This document shows positions 35,179 through 46,104 of a stretch of 64,000 nt of DNA, piece by piece. Each line of letters begins with the position of its first letter. Positions within the stretch are counted from its first letter, which is position 1. The notes under the pieces were generated by a model. It was not told the DNA's origin. It did no database searches and was given only the letters and a program-made list of their open reading frames with translations. This DNA is from Massariosphaeria phaeospora (taxonomy: Eukaryota; Ascomycota; Dothideomycetes; Pleosporales), in NCBI GenBank assembly GCA_011032825.1, contig JAADJZ010000003.1:186001-250000 (forward strand), given 5' to 3'. The translations under genes were made by a program, and so were the position numbers.

Positions 35179-37682
35179 ATGCGAGGTCGTCAGATATGTC
35201 GTGCAGTAGGCGTGCTGATGGCCGGCTGCGCGGGAGTGGCGCGGGCGGCGCCGAAAGGTACGAAACTCGAGGTGCAGAAGAGATGGGGATGCTGATGAAT
35301 GTAGGACTCTTACCAATGTTCCCGATGCAGAACTCGACAAACGCTACAGATGCGGCATGCGAGGCAAAATGCTCCGTCTACTACCCACAGCTCACGGGGA
35401 TACAATGGGTGCCCGAAGACCAGATTGTGTACACTACGAAGATACTGGTTGGCACGATCAGCGTCATCATCACCGTGGCGAATGTTAACGGCGAGGCTTC
35501 CACTATCGCGACCGCCACGCAAACGGTTCTGGGATGGGTGCCGCCCGAGTACAGCTTCTTTCAGACCACAACCAACGAAGCGGGCACATCGGTGTTCGTG
35601 GTGCCCATTGCAACGGATCTTGCTGACGGTACCACCTTCTTGTCACTGACATATCCGACACCATACATTGACTACCCTTCGGAATACCAGTGGGAGGGCA
35701 TCGTGCCGACACATGATAAAGGATTCCATCCCGCATGTGCAACTGCGACCGAGGGCCCTGCGAACGCTCCGCTCGACAAACACCCAGAATACCCTCAGCC
35801 AAAAGATCTCACCCCAGGCAAAGACGACCCGCTCGGCGTAGGCCGCACGCCAATATGGGTTCCCCTCAAAGACGACCCAGACAAGGCCTTCTTCGACGCG
35901 GCCTTCCCATCCGTATCTGCCTTTTCATACTGCGAATCCATGACGCGTGCGACTCCTCTTCCCACAATTTTCTCAGCGCCGAAGTTTGTATATGAAAGCA
36001 CTACAGTTTTCACGGAGCCACACTCAGAAGGAATCATCCATTTCGAGAGCACGCAGAGTGGCTGGGAAGAACAAGCCACGACGACGGAGATACCCAAAAC
36101 ACCTAATGCTCCCCACTTGGAAAGCACGGTTGATGGGTGGGAGGAGAGGCCGTCTACGCGACGGGACACGCGGCCGACTACTGTAAAGCCTGATATTTCG
36201 AGTAAACCATCTTCACAGCAAGCGCCCAAGATCGAGAGCACCGCTGATGGCTTCTCGATCGGTCGCCCTGGTGCGCAGCAAACTGCCCGTCCTGAGCCAG
36301 AGCAACCGCAGCCGCAGCCGCAGCCAGGTGATGACAAGCCGCCGACTTTTCCGGAAGTCATTGTCAGTATCATCGTCAACAATCCAGACGCCTTCTCCCC
36401 AAAGCCCCAAGACCAGCAGCCACAGATCACTCGGCCGCCTGCCAACCCGAGGCCCGCAGTTCCCACACCGGCCGCTCAGAACGCAAAGCCGACGCCTGTC
36501 TTCACGTTCGTGCCGACTGTGATCAACGGACAGAGCACGAAGGTTCCTGCATTCATACTCCCTAGCTCGTCTGCCACGGCGACGCTCGGACAGACCGTGA
36601 CCCTCGATGGTGAGACTACTGTGCTTGCAGCTCCTCCTGTGCATTTTACGCTTCTCCCAACTACCATTAACGGCGTAGCGACCTCCGTGCCTGTTTACAT
36701 AGTCAGCGGGACATCTACCGCCACGCTCGGGCAGACTGTGTCGCTAGACGGCCAACCTCAACCTACCGTTTTGTCACCGCCGCCGGCGTACTTTACATTT
36801 GTGCTGACAACAATAAGCGGAACAGCTACCTTCGTCCCCGCGTACATAATCAGTGGAACCTCCACCGCCACCCTCGGCCAGACTATTGCACTAAATGGCC
36901 AGAGTACTGTCTTGTCGGCCCCAGATGCCGTCTTCACCATGGTCCCGACCACCATCAACGGCAAAGCTACCTCTGTCTCGGCATACATTGTCGGCGGCTC
37001 GAGTACCGCAACACTTGGCCAAACCCTTATACTTGACGGCCAGACTACTGTCCTCTCCGCCCCAGACGCGCTCTTTACGCTTCTCCCGACCATGATCGAC
37101 GGCGTAGCAACCTCTATACCGGCGTACATCATCAGCGGCTCGAGCACCGCAACACTTGGCCAGACCCTGACGCTTGACGGCCAGACCACCGTCTTATCTG
37201 CACCCGATGCAATATTCACCATGATCCCGACAACTCTGAATGGCATAACTACCTCCATCCCAGCATACATCATCAGCAGCTCCCTCACCGCAACCCTCGG
37301 CCAAACCGTCACAATCGGCGCATCCACAACTGTGCTCTCCGCGCCCGACGCCGCACTGTTCACCACGATCCTAACCACCATCAACGGCGTCGCCACCTCG
37401 CTACCCGTGTACATCATCAGCGGCTCCCTCACCGCGACCATCGGCCAAACTGTCACGATCGACGGCACCACCACTGTGCTGTCCACGCCGACGAGTTCGG
37501 TGTTCGTGAGTGCTGCGTTCGAAGAAGGCCCGGCAACGAGTGCGAGATCGAGACTTGGCGAGCAGCCACAGGCGACTGGGGGAGGTGGGCGGGTGGAAGG
37601 TGCGGCGGCGGGGAGACAGGGTGTTGATTGCACAGTTGTGGGGGTTGTGGTTGTGGTTGTGGGCTTGGTGGTGTTGTGGTGA
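35179..37682 (+). CDS. Repeat-rich GPI-type cell-surface protein
   Basis: Predicted cell-wall protein of about 803 residues. Exon 1 (35179-35257) encodes a signal peptide, MRGRQICRAVGVLMAGCAG..., ending near ARAAPK. A 92-bp intron (GTACGA to CTACAG, phase 1) joins it to exon 2 (35350-37682) starting DAACEAKCSVYYP. The N-terminal ~250 residues form a Cys-poor extracellular domain. A Pro/Gln/Thr-rich linker with LESTVDGWEE-like repeats follows, then about seven repeats of ~46 residues (TTINGVATSVPVYIVSG / STATLGQTVTLDGQ / TTVLSAPDA). The last ~20 residues (CTVVGVVVVVVGLVVLW) are a hydrophobic tail of the GPI-anchor or membrane type. The unspliced frame begins at 35118 but lacks a signal peptide. 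Function probably adhesion or wall structure (inference). Confidence 0.82.
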
Positions 37683-40249
37683 GAGGGGGAGGGAAAGGGT
37701 GGAGGCGTGTTTGATGCATTGGGCGAAGGTTTCTGGAGTTTCGGGGTATTGGGTTTGGGAAGAGATAATGAGTGCGATTGTTTTATAGCCTGCTTAAAAG
37801 GATAGGACTGGGACCTTGTGGGTATGGGGCGTAGGTGTTGGGAGGGATCTTATTTTCGCATAGCTCCTGCAGTGATTGGTAATTTATATTGGGAATGTTT
37901 TGCTGGGAGTTGTAGGCGGAATGGGAAAGAGATGTGAGTGTTATCCAGTCAATGTCTGCACCCAGTCCTCATAGTCCAAGTTTAATCATTCGCTGCGCAG
38001 CACTGTTGGTCTTCACGGCTACAGGTAACGAAGTCAAGTGCCCGAATCTCGCATTGAGAGTTGGCGAGGCCATTATACGATTACGAGGGTCGGTATCGCA
38101 GTGAAAATCCTGCCCACAGAGCTGCCGAAAGCACAGTGAAGGAATTCTAAAGTTCCAACCCACCATCCAGAAAAGTCGTTTATCTCCCCATCACAAGCAT
38201 TTTGAGCCGCTCGGAGATGCTGCCGTTACTGGTGCATCTGGTGGCCGGGCGTTGAGCTTTGCGCTCTTTACTGCGGTTGAGCGGTGCGCCGCCGCAAACT
38301 CAGCAAACGCGTCCCCGCCACCTTGTCCTCAAGCTTTCCACACCCAAAGCCTGAGACTCAGACTCCAGCAAAGATTGACACCATGCGCGACACGTCGCAT
38401 TACATCGCCGTCACGCGTCCGAAACCTGCACTGTCGCTGCGTGCGACAGGCCGGGAGTTCGCAGCGCGAGAGTGCCTGATTGGCGCGACATCTCTTGCAA
38501 CGCGATTTCAACGTTGCCCAGGCCATCTCGCGATAGTTTGGCACATCCGATGCGGCAGATCTGTACGATACGCTGCCAGATTCTGCACTGTCGCTGCGAC
38601 GCGCTGGGCCGGGAGCTTATAAGGCGAGAGCGAGAAGTCGGAGCCAAATCCCCAGCAGCACGGTTCGGAAACCATTGATGCCATCAAGCTGCAATCAGTC
38701 TAACAAGTCTGCAGGAACGCATAGCACTCGGCCCTGACTAATCGATTGCGATCTCCTTACGAAGCGAACCACGGCGAGCGACACGGCGAACTGCACGGCG
38801 AACCGTCAGCGAACGGCCATCACAAACAAAAACATACTTTGGAATGACATATGGAGTACGAAGGACAAGTAACAAAAAGATATCAAGCCCGTCGCGGCCA
38901 CGGCGTTGCGAGCGCACTGGACAAGAGCGCCGTAACAATGACTCCGAACACTCTCGAGCTCGGAAATTCGACAGCTGCTTTAGTACAAATCAGGGTTTCT
39001 TGACCTCCGTTTCCGTGGGCGGTCCATATGTACAATGTAACTCTTGGTTATTTGGTCACGAGCTGCGACGCCTGCAACGATCGTACAAACTGGACATATG
39101 AAAGCGACCAACTCGACCTGGGGCTGAGAATATGATTTTCTTCTGGTCTAGAGCGTGACTGGATGCTATCTGGCTACAGGATGGGGCGCAACTGTCTAGC
39201 TAGAGAACTAGTCACGCGACTCCAATCTTCCGGATTACGCCTTCCGTTGCAGGAAGTCTCCGGTCATGCAACCGTATAGAAAGATACATGATAGGAATCG
39301 GACAAAATACCAGTATAAGCGAGAATGCGACAAACAGTTACAGGAGAGGGAGGCTCCAGTGTTTGTGCATGGGATTGTAGCGCCGTCCGGAGGATAGTCT
39401 TTGCAGTGCGAGTCTCGGGTGTATCTAGCACAGTAGATAATGTTCTGAGGGACTCCACAGGAGGGTAGGACGCACTCAGTCAGTACGAGAGCATAGCTAT
39501 TAGCACCCGGTACGCTTTCCACGCGTGATGCCTTGTCAGCGGAGGATGTATTGGGAAGGAGCGGAATGGCTGGTTGGACGGCATCACGGACACTAGCTGA
39601 GTAATTTAGCAAAGCCTCCAGTATATCGGTTCGCGTGGGTGGGTTGAGCACTCTCGTCGCACGTCGATAGAGTTGCAGGGTGCCTTGTTGGTGTAGTGGT
39701 AACAGTGACTCAAGAGGATCACATATCGGAGGCATTCGTGGTTCAGGCACGGGCATCTAAGTTGCGAACCAATGATAACTCTGTGATATCGCAGAGAAAC
39801 ATGTGTACGTCTTCTATTGCGTGTTAGTGTCATGTGAGCGAAGTGGGAGGCATGTAACTGAGTACTCTTCGTAGTGGCAATGTTAAGGTGAACCGAGAGG
39901 TGATCCTAAGGCTGGGTGTGTAAGCGATACGTGCTGGTAGGTAACGGGAGTAGTCCGCTCTGATACGGGAGCTTCAAGGTGACATATGAGGTCAGCCCTG
40001 CGGAGTGACAAAGAATGCTTTGTCTAATTGATAGATCGGCTTTCTAACGCTATAAATTTCATCTTAACTAGCAAAAACAACTGCTCATGATGTTCTGTTT
40101 CACACAATCGATGCTCCAAGCACCTAATGCACCCGTATAACCCCACCACGCCCAGTGCCAGCCTATACAGCACACATAGACATCAGAGCCTATCCTACTC
40201 TCTCCCCGCCACCTAAAAAGCGCCAAAAACAAGCACACCCGCCCCTACC
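37683..40249. other. Intergenic region
   Basis: About 2.6 kb. It contains a short direct repeat with CTGCACTGTCGCTGCG near 38428 and 38585, and a tRNA-like 5' half near 39682 that does not complete a tRNA. A minus-strand open frame at 39235-39756 is listed separately with low confidence. Confidence 0.45.
39235..39756 (-). CDS. Doubtful hypothetical protein
   Basis: 173-codon single-exon frame starting MPVPEPRMPPICDPL. No signal peptide. The C-terminal half has several Cys (CVLPSCGVP, CNCLSHSR) and a hydrophobic stretch (LYWYFVRFLSCIFLY) that could be a membrane tail. I recognise no family and see no introns or neighbours to support it. It may be chance. Confidence 0.2.
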   Translation of the reverse strand: MPVPEPRMPPICDPLESLLPLHQQGTLQLYRRATRVLNPPTRTDILEALLNYSASVRDAVQPAIPLLPNTSSADKASRVESVPGANSYALVLTECVLPSCGVPQNIIYCARYTRDSHCKDYPPDGATIPCTNTGASLSCNCLSHSRLYWYFVRFLSCIFLYGCMTGDFLQRKA

Positions 40250-40260
40250 GGACTCGAACC
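40250..40260 (-). promoter_or_regulatory. Downstream B box of the U6 gene
   Basis: Minus-strand GGTTCGAGTCC matches the RNA polymerase III B-box consensus GGTTCGANTCC. It starts 13 bp past the U6 T-run. S. cerevisiae SNR6 also has a B box beyond its terminator, so this probably recruits TFIIIC. No tRNA can be folded around it. Confidence 0.75.
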
Positions 40261-40272
40261 CAGCATTTTTGC

Positions 40273-40371
40273 AAAAAAAATGGTAGCTTCTCTTTGATTG
40301 AGCGTGTCATCCTTAGTGCAGGGGCCATGCTAATCTTCTCTGTATCGTTTAAATGACAAATGCCCGAAGGC
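40273..40371 (-). ncRNA. U6: U6 spliceosomal snRNA
   Basis: Minus-strand U6 snRNA, about 95-99 nt. The 5' end forms the GCC-UUCG-GGC cap stem-loop. It is followed by the invariant core with ACGATACAGAGA (5' splice-site-binding ACAGAGA box), the AGC catalytic triad in GATTAGCATGG, CCCCTGCACTAAGGATGACA (U4-pairing and internal stem-loop region), the GCTCAATCAAAGAGAAGC 3' region, and an eight-T polymerase III terminator (40273-40280). The upstream TATATA and the downstream B box fit Pol III transcription. A single, complete copy is seen. It forms the catalytic core of the spliceosome with U2. Confidence 0.96.
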
Positions 40372-40393
40372 GAAGCTGCTGCCGATGAACAAG

Positions 40394-40400
40394 TATATAA
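40394..40400 (-). promoter_or_regulatory. TATA box of the U6 gene
   Basis: TTATATA on the minus strand, about 23-29 bp upstream of the inferred U6 start, the usual TATA spacing for fungal U6 genes. Confidence 0.75.
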
Positions 40401-41960
40401 GGGCTCGTTTGGTTGAGGGGTGGGGACCTGCGGGCGGTGGCGGAATTGTGGGTCTGGGCGGCCCAGGCAGAAGGCCGAGGAACAGTCACGCGGGCTGCGC
40501 AGGTGTGGGGCAGGGCTTGCTTGGCGGGAGGGCGGAGGGGGGCTTGTTTGTGGTGGTAGGGTGTGTTTGCTATGCGTTTGCTTGCTGGGGATGCGGATGC
40601 GGATCTTGCGCGGGTATCTTGCAGTGCACTTGCTGCTGGCCTGCGAGGCTTTGTATACAATTGTCTACTGTAATAGGATCTATATAGGCGACAGATACTG
40701 CTTCTACAATGCCTTTACCTCGCTGCACCAGGTTGCGTTGCTATTCGCGATCATGCTTGGACCTTTACCTCCCAGAACATCGCGCAGCCGCGCAGGCCTG
40801 GTATAGCATGAGTCCTTGAGATTCCTGAAACTTTAGCTGCTTTATAGAGGCAGCATCTCCTGCGGTCAAGATCCCAAAGACCTGGCGCTGCGCGACGGAA
40901 AGCCGTTGACTAACTGCCTAGCTGCCCCGAGGCCTACATACCGCGACACGACACGAAGCCACGAAGACGCTATTGCACGAGGGGATCCAAAGATAAGCGA
41001 GCAGATACCGTGAGCTGCAGGCGCTTCTAAAGCGGTACGACGTGGCTGCCTGCTCGCCGCTGCTCGATTGCGCCCCAGGCTTCTCCCCCGACATCTCGCG
41101 CCGCCGACCGGCTACCGCAACGCGCAATATCATCGCTGGATATGGGAGGATACAGACACCTGGGCATCGAGGGTATGGAAAGGCTTACTCACTTAGGTGA
41201 ACACTCGTTCAACAGCAACCGGAGACCCGAGAGCTGACCAGCTCAGAGGAGAGCGAGCATACCCGCCCAGGGACGCATCAACTGGCTCGTAGCTCTTGCT
41301 TGCTCTTCCGGTGCACATACAGAACAACAGGGTGTCACACGGACTCCCCTCTTGCTGGCAAAAGTTTTCTGCTCGCTGGCGAAACTTTACCGATAAGAAA
41401 GTCGGCTTTCATCCCATCTTTTGTTAAGTCCAGTCCGCGGCGGACTTAGCGAGAAAACGCCGACTTGCGTATTCCAACGAGAGAAGACACCACACACAAC
41501 AGCACCGGGATACTATGCTCCAGCCTAGGAACAATTTATCAGATGAGCTGGATGTAATGAAAGTATGATGCAAAATTTGTTGTGTAGCCCTGCTGTTGGT
41601 TAGTCGTGAGCAAGCTGTTCGACATTACACCCTCCTATACCTACATGATAGCCCTCCTCACCCAAGCCCTCCGCACTATCCATATTGTAACCCCCATACC
41701 TCCTTACACCTACACAGGCTAGTAGCTCACACATATCATTCACATTAACACTGACCCATCCAGAGCATCACCAGAATACCTGCAAAACACCAATATCATC
41801 TAAACTTCTGGTATTGACTATCTAAACTCAGTAGGGCTTTCGCACACGTCCCGCACCCGCACCCCAAGCCAGCACACCAGCGAGACAACGCCATTGCGCC
41901 AGCCAAACAAGGGTATGGAGGAGACAAAAGGAAACACAAAGACCATCGGCGGCGGCGACA
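40401..41960. other. Intergenic region, U6 to LRR gene
   Basis: About 1.5 kb without a supportable gene. GC-rich open fragments at 40900-41170 look like decayed coding sequence, but I recognise nothing in them. Confidence 0.4.
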
Positions 41961-43349
41961 CTAGCGACGCGGCGCACATCCCCAGGAGCACACCTCGAAC
42001 TTGAAGGGCAGCCAGGCGCCCTCCTGCTCCACCCACAACAGGTCGATCCACTCGGCCCGAGTGACCACATAGGGCCTCTCGCACACAGAACAAGTGCGGA
42101 AGAGGGAGAACGTGTCCTCGAGGTTGGCTTCAGCCCAGTCCAGCATGGCTTCGGCCGGGGGAGGAATTTCCGGCCACAGCAGACCCTTCACCGCCGCGAC
42201 ACTGCCAGTGGCCTCCAGGCTGCACTCAAGGGCCATCGTGGCGAGCGACAGCACCTTGCTGAACGAGGGCGGCAAGCCTGGCTGACTACGGCCAACGGCG
42301 TCGAAGAATTGAGGAGAACTCAACGGAATGGCTTCGAAGCGGAGCCTTTTTTCTTCAACCTCAATCTGGACCAACTCAACGAAGGGACTGAAGTCGATAT
42401 TGTGCTTCGGCAACAACGGGTTTCCAACAATGCGCAGATCGCGCAGTTTGCCTTGAGGCGCAATCAGCCGCAGAATGTCAACTGGAAGCCATTTCAAGCT
42501 GTTTAGCGAAATGTCCAGTGTTCTGAGGTTCCGCATGTGTGAGAGCTGTGGACGCAGCTCTTGGATGCGATTGTTGCGTAGACTGAGTGACGTCAAATGC
42601 TGAATCTGGAAGATGCTGGCGTTCAGTCGGCAGAGGCGGTTGTGGCTTAGATCGATGTGGATTTGCGGATTCCAGGAGCGATATGTCCGGACTTCCATGA
42701 CTGCTGGTACTGCGACCAATTCCCGAAGTCGCTCAATCGGTCCCAGATCCCCGTCGCGAAGCTCCCGGTCTTGAAAATTGAATGAAAAGGTGCTGTTTTC
42801 CAGACCATGTGTGATGGTGTCATCCAACTCGATCTCGCCTTTTGATCTCCCCACTTCTGGTGGGGCATAGAGCCCACCGTTCATCCACACACCCGAGTCG
42901 ATATTGCGCGTCATTTTGCTCTGCTTCTTCTTGGAAGGAGCGACGGACCGCACATCTGCATCTTGGAACCACGGGCCCTGCCTTTTGCGCTTGAAGCGCG
43001 GAGATTCGTAGTTTGACACATCAGCCCCGTCGAGCGGGCCATCGCTGGAGAAGAGAAGAGGGGGAGAGGAAGAAGCGAGCAACCGCCGCAGGAAAGATTC
43101 ATCGCTGTCGGACTGGTCATCGTTGTCGGATTGGTCTTCGTCGTCGAAGGGGTCATCGCCAATTAAGACATCACTAGAGTAGCCTGGCAGTGTCGAAGTG
43201 TTGGGTGCATTGCAATCGGAGTCGTCTGTAGGGTCGAAGGGGTCATCGCCAAGTAGGATATCATTAGAGTAGCTTGCCAGTGTCGAAGTGTCGGGTGCGG
43301 AGTCGTCTGTAGAGTGGTTTTGCGGGACTGGCAGAGTGGGACGAGACAT
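41961..43349 (-). CDS. Leucine-rich-repeat protein with C-terminal Cys motif
   Basis: About 462 residues, single exon, starting at ATG 43349 (MSRPTLPVPQNH; the open frame extends upstream only without ATG). The N-terminal ~130 residues are acidic and contain two imperfect ~30-residue repeats (SNDILLGDDPFDPTD and SSDVLIGDDPFDDED). The middle has typical LRRs (IHIDLSHNRLCRLNASIF, LTSLSLRNNRIQEL, LRTLDISLNSLKWLP). The C-terminus holds CSVCERPYVV and FEVCSWGCAP, four or five Cys that could bind zinc. This LRR-plus-Cys layout occurs in uncharacterised fungal proteins; function unknown, probably protein binding in nucleus or cytosol. Confidence 0.8.
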   Translation of the reverse strand: MSRPTLPVPQNHSTDDSAPDTSTLASYSNDILLGDDPFDPTDDSDCNAPNTSTLPGYSSDVLIGDDPFDDEDQSDNDDQSDSDESFLRRLLASSSPPLLFSSDGPLDGADVSNYESPRFKRKRQGPWFQDADVRSVAPSKKKQSKMTRNIDSGVWMNGGLYAPPEVGRSKGEIELDDTITHGLENSTFSFNFQDRELRDGDLGPIERLRELVAVPAVMEVRTYRSWNPQIHIDLSHNRLCRLNASIFQIQHLTSLSLRNNRIQELRPQLSHMRNLRTLDISLNSLKWLPVDILRLIAPQGKLRDLRIVGNPLLPKHNIDFSPFVELVQIEVEEKRLRFEAIPLSSPQFFDAVGRSQPGLPPSFSKVLSLATMALECSLEATGSVAAVKGLLWPEIPPPAEAMLDWAEANLEDTFSLFRTCSVCERPYVVTRAEWIDLLWVEQEGAWLPFKFEVCSWGCAPRR

Positions 43350-44040
43350 GGCGACTGTATGCACGGTATGAACCAACGCAGCAAGGATAGGGAGAGTGAG
43401 TTGCTGGTGCGAAGGTTGGAAAAAGGAAGGAAAGGCGGGGGCGACGCGTCTAGTAGTTTTCGACGCGAGTGCGGGCAGCCAGAACAGGAGGTCCGAGAGC
43501 CTCGCTACCAAACTTGGGGCGCGCGGGGTGTTTTTGCGCTGCCAATGTCGTCACCGTGCGCAAATCGCAACACGAGTGCACGTGAAGTCGGCAAGGAGTC
43601 GGCGAGCATGCTGTGTGAACAGAGGTTCGACATGTTCGATTGGCTAGCTGTCAGGAGAGTTCACTGTCGAACAGGGCACATGAGCATGTCGGAGTGGTGA
43701 ATCCAAGCTCTACATGCTCGATTGGTTACTTATTGAAACGTGACAGCCATGAATGTCAAGCAGATGGAGAGAAAAGGAGTGACAACAGGAGGCTCCGGCG
43801 GCACAATTCCTCAGACTCCAGCGGGTAGGCAAAGCACACGGGCATGTCTTGTGCTGTAAAAATGGGTTCTCCATATCCGTTTGAATACCGATTAGCACTG
43901 TTCGGCCATGAATTTCGAGTGCTGAGAAAACCAGCGTGAACAAGAACATTCGGGCTGCTCCTGGTGCAGTCGGAGGTCGAGCAGCGGCCCCAAGCCAGAT
44001 CTTCACGCCTTGAGAGCCCGCCACGAAGGCATCAAATTGG

Positions 44041-44930
44041 AGAGTATTGTGAGGCTACCGATGAGGGTGCGCCGGTTTTCTAACCCGTATCTCGTCGTCG
44101 TGGCTGGTAGAAGGGGGAGTTGGCGTGAGAGCGGAGATCGGCCCCGAAGTCAGATTTCCACGCCGAAAAGGCCTAGGACAACAGTACAATGGCTACAGAG
44201 CATATTATAGGGCTGCCGATGAAGATGCGCCAGTTTTCGAACCCCTATATCGTCGTCGTGGCTGGTAGAAGGGGAAGTGGGCGTGAGGTTCTAGCCCAAA
44301 CTTCCGATGCCGCTGGAGTTGGCTCGCGCGCCAGCGCGCCCGCCATTTCTCACACCTTCAAAGCCCTAGAGGATGGCAGTAAGGCTACAGTAGGTATTGT
44401 GAGGCTGCCGATGAAGATGCGCAGGTCGTTCAACCCCTATCTAGTCGTTGTCGTGTATAGGGGGGAGGTTGGGGTCATCTCAAGCCAACTTCCGATACCG
44501 TTGAAGTTGGCCCGCGCGACAGCCATTTCTCGCGCCTTCAAAGCCCAAGAGGACGACAGGAAGGCTTCAGGGGGTATTTCGAGGCTGCCGATGAAGATGC
44601 GCAGATTTTCTAACCCCTACCTCGTCGTCGTCGTGCGTAGGAGGGAGGTTAGGGTCATCTCGAGCCACCTTCCGACACTGTTGAAGTTGGCCCGCGCGAC
44701 AGCCATTTCTCGCGCCTTCAAGGCACAGGAGAAGGGCATAATGGCTGCAGAGGGTATTTTGAGGCTTCTGATTAAGATGCGCACATTTTTGACCAGTATT
44801 TCATTACTGTGGGCTGACAGGAAGGGGGTTAGGATGAGGTCTCTTCCGGGGCCAGCACAAACCTCGCAGAATTCTGGTGATGTTGGCCCGTGCACCTACC
44901 CCTCCATCCCTCCAAGCAGTCTGCGCGGAA
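44041..44930 (+). repeat. Tandem array of ~180-bp units, five copies
   Basis: Five units anchored by GAGGCTGCCGATGAAGATGC and variants at about 44053, 44211, 44403, 44583 and 44763. The last three steps are 192, 180 and 180 bp. A second anchor, AGCCATTTCTCGCGCCTTCA or close variants, lies at 44341, 44521 and 44701, exactly 180 bp apart. Units 3 and 4 are most alike; unit 5 is diverged. All steps after unit 2 are multiples of three, keeping a frame open. Confidence 0.88.
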
Positions 44931-44980
44931 AGCTCGAACTTTCTGCGATAAGCCTCAAAGCAGTCTGCATATTCGGATAA
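44189..44980 (+). CDS. Open frame across the 180-bp array, possible repeat protein
   Basis: 263-codon frame that reads through four tandem units as 60-residue repeats: GIVRLPMKMRR / FNPYLVVVV / LPIPLKLARATAISRAFKAQ. ATG at 44189 (MATEHIIGLPMKMRQ). It has no signal peptide and no known domain, and it is basic. The frame may be open only because the units are multiples of three and one founding unit lacked stops. I give it as a candidate, not a gene. Confidence 0.25.
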   Translation: MATEHIIGLPMKMRQFSNPYIVVVAGRRGSGREVLAQTSDAAGVGSRASAPAISHTFKALEDGSKATVGIVRLPMKMRRSFNPYLVVVVYRGEVGVISSQLPIPLKLARATAISRAFKAQEDDRKASGGISRLPMKMRRFSNPYLVVVVRRREVRVISSHLPTLLKLARATAISRAFKAQEKGIMAAEGILRLLIKMRTFLTSISLLWADRKGVRMRSLPGPAQTSQNSGDVGPCTYPSIPPSSLRGKLELSAISLKAVCIFG

Positions 44981-45323
44981 TTGCCCGTTTGCAACGCTCA
45001 GCTATATAAGTTCTGCGTTGCGACATAACAGCTGCGTCCATGATAATGAGCTTTGAGTGCCTACTGCGGCTTAGATACGCTTCTAACGGAACAGCTGGAT
45101 TTCTTACTGGTATCGATGCTTCTCCTGAATCGCAGAAGAGCGCCAATCAGAGCTTCAACTTGGAGGTAGGGTAGAAGGACAATGGGCTGCAGTAGATACG
45201 ACTGATTCACCCCTAGCTGTCCCGTCAGGCGTAGTAACTCGCAGTAGATATGCGCATCCAGCATAATGTGCACCAGCGTGCAAGAACATTGCCCCCCGCC
45301 CCTGCTGTACCTACCATTCACAC

Positions 45324-46104
45324 CTACAGCCCGCCCAACCGCCGCAGCGCCACATTCGACACCAGGGTACCCTCCATCTGGATGTCGCTCCCCTGCAGCG
45401 GCTCCCCTCTGCTCATCGCCAGCTCCGCCATCGCGCGGCCCATTTGTCTCGTCGGGGTGGTGAAGCTCTGGTACACCAGACTTATCGAGGACAGTGCCAT
45501 CTTCTTGTAAGCCGCCTGGCTCGGCATGAACGGGTGGATCTCGGGGTGTTGTCTCCAGTCGACCGCTGCCGGTCGCACGTTATACACGCGGAGGTTCGGG
45601 GTGGCCTTGGCCAGATCGAAGAGGGCTTGCTCGGCCTGCCCTTTGACGCGCCCAAACTGGGCTGTGAAGACGCCGGGTGTCTGCGTCGCGCCCTCGCCGG
45701 AGACGTAGACGAATGTGAAGGGCTCGGAGGGGTGGAGGGTTGCGAAGGCTTTTGCGGCTGCGACGGGGTACTCGTGAGTGATCTCGTGGTATTCTCTGTG
45801 GAGTCTGTCAGTACCCCGGCGCGATGCAGATAGGAGTAAATACGCACTCTTTGGTCACATCGTTCTGCGAGACGCCCTGAGCCCAAACGACGCCCTGGGC
45901 GTCTTTCAGCTCCTCTAGCAGCGCCTTGTCGTAGCTCTTGTAGTCGTTGTGTATGTAGACCTTCGCCTTGGCCTCGTGCCCTTCTGCCATCTTGACTGGC
46001 CGCCGGCTGAGGATGGAGATGCGACTGACGCTCTCCATGGCGAGCATGTTCTGCAGGACCGCCGCGCCGACCAGACCGGTCGCGCCGGTGAGTATAAGAT
46101 GCAT
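45324..46104 (-). CDS. NAD(P)-binding Rossmann-fold oxidoreductase (HTATIP2-like)
   Basis: About 242 residues from two exons, 46104-45848 and 45795-45324, with a 52-bp intron (GTGCGT to CACAG, phase 2). ATG 46104 begins MHLILTGATGLVGAAVLQNML, whose TGATGLVG is the nucleotide-binding Gly motif of atypical short-chain dehydrogenases. Further features: ISILSRRPV, VVWAQGVSQNDVTKEEY and FTFVYVSGEGATQ. The catalytic YxxxK pattern is not clear, so it may bind NADPH with a regulatory or reductase role. Fungal relatives are annotated as nucleoside-diphosphate-sugar epimerase or HTATIP2-like; I cannot choose between them. It is divergent with the F-box-like gene. Confidence 0.83.

Noticed and set aside
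39682..39760. Sequence starting GCCTTGTTGGTGTAGTGGTA, like the 5' half of a tRNA with an A box
   Set aside because: No matching acceptor stem and no proper B box downstream; it cannot be folded as a tRNA. At most a decayed fragment.
40241..40266. CCTACCGGACTCGAACC, like the 3' end of a tRNA
   Set aside because: No tRNA body adjoins it; its position just after the U6 terminator makes it a U6 B box.
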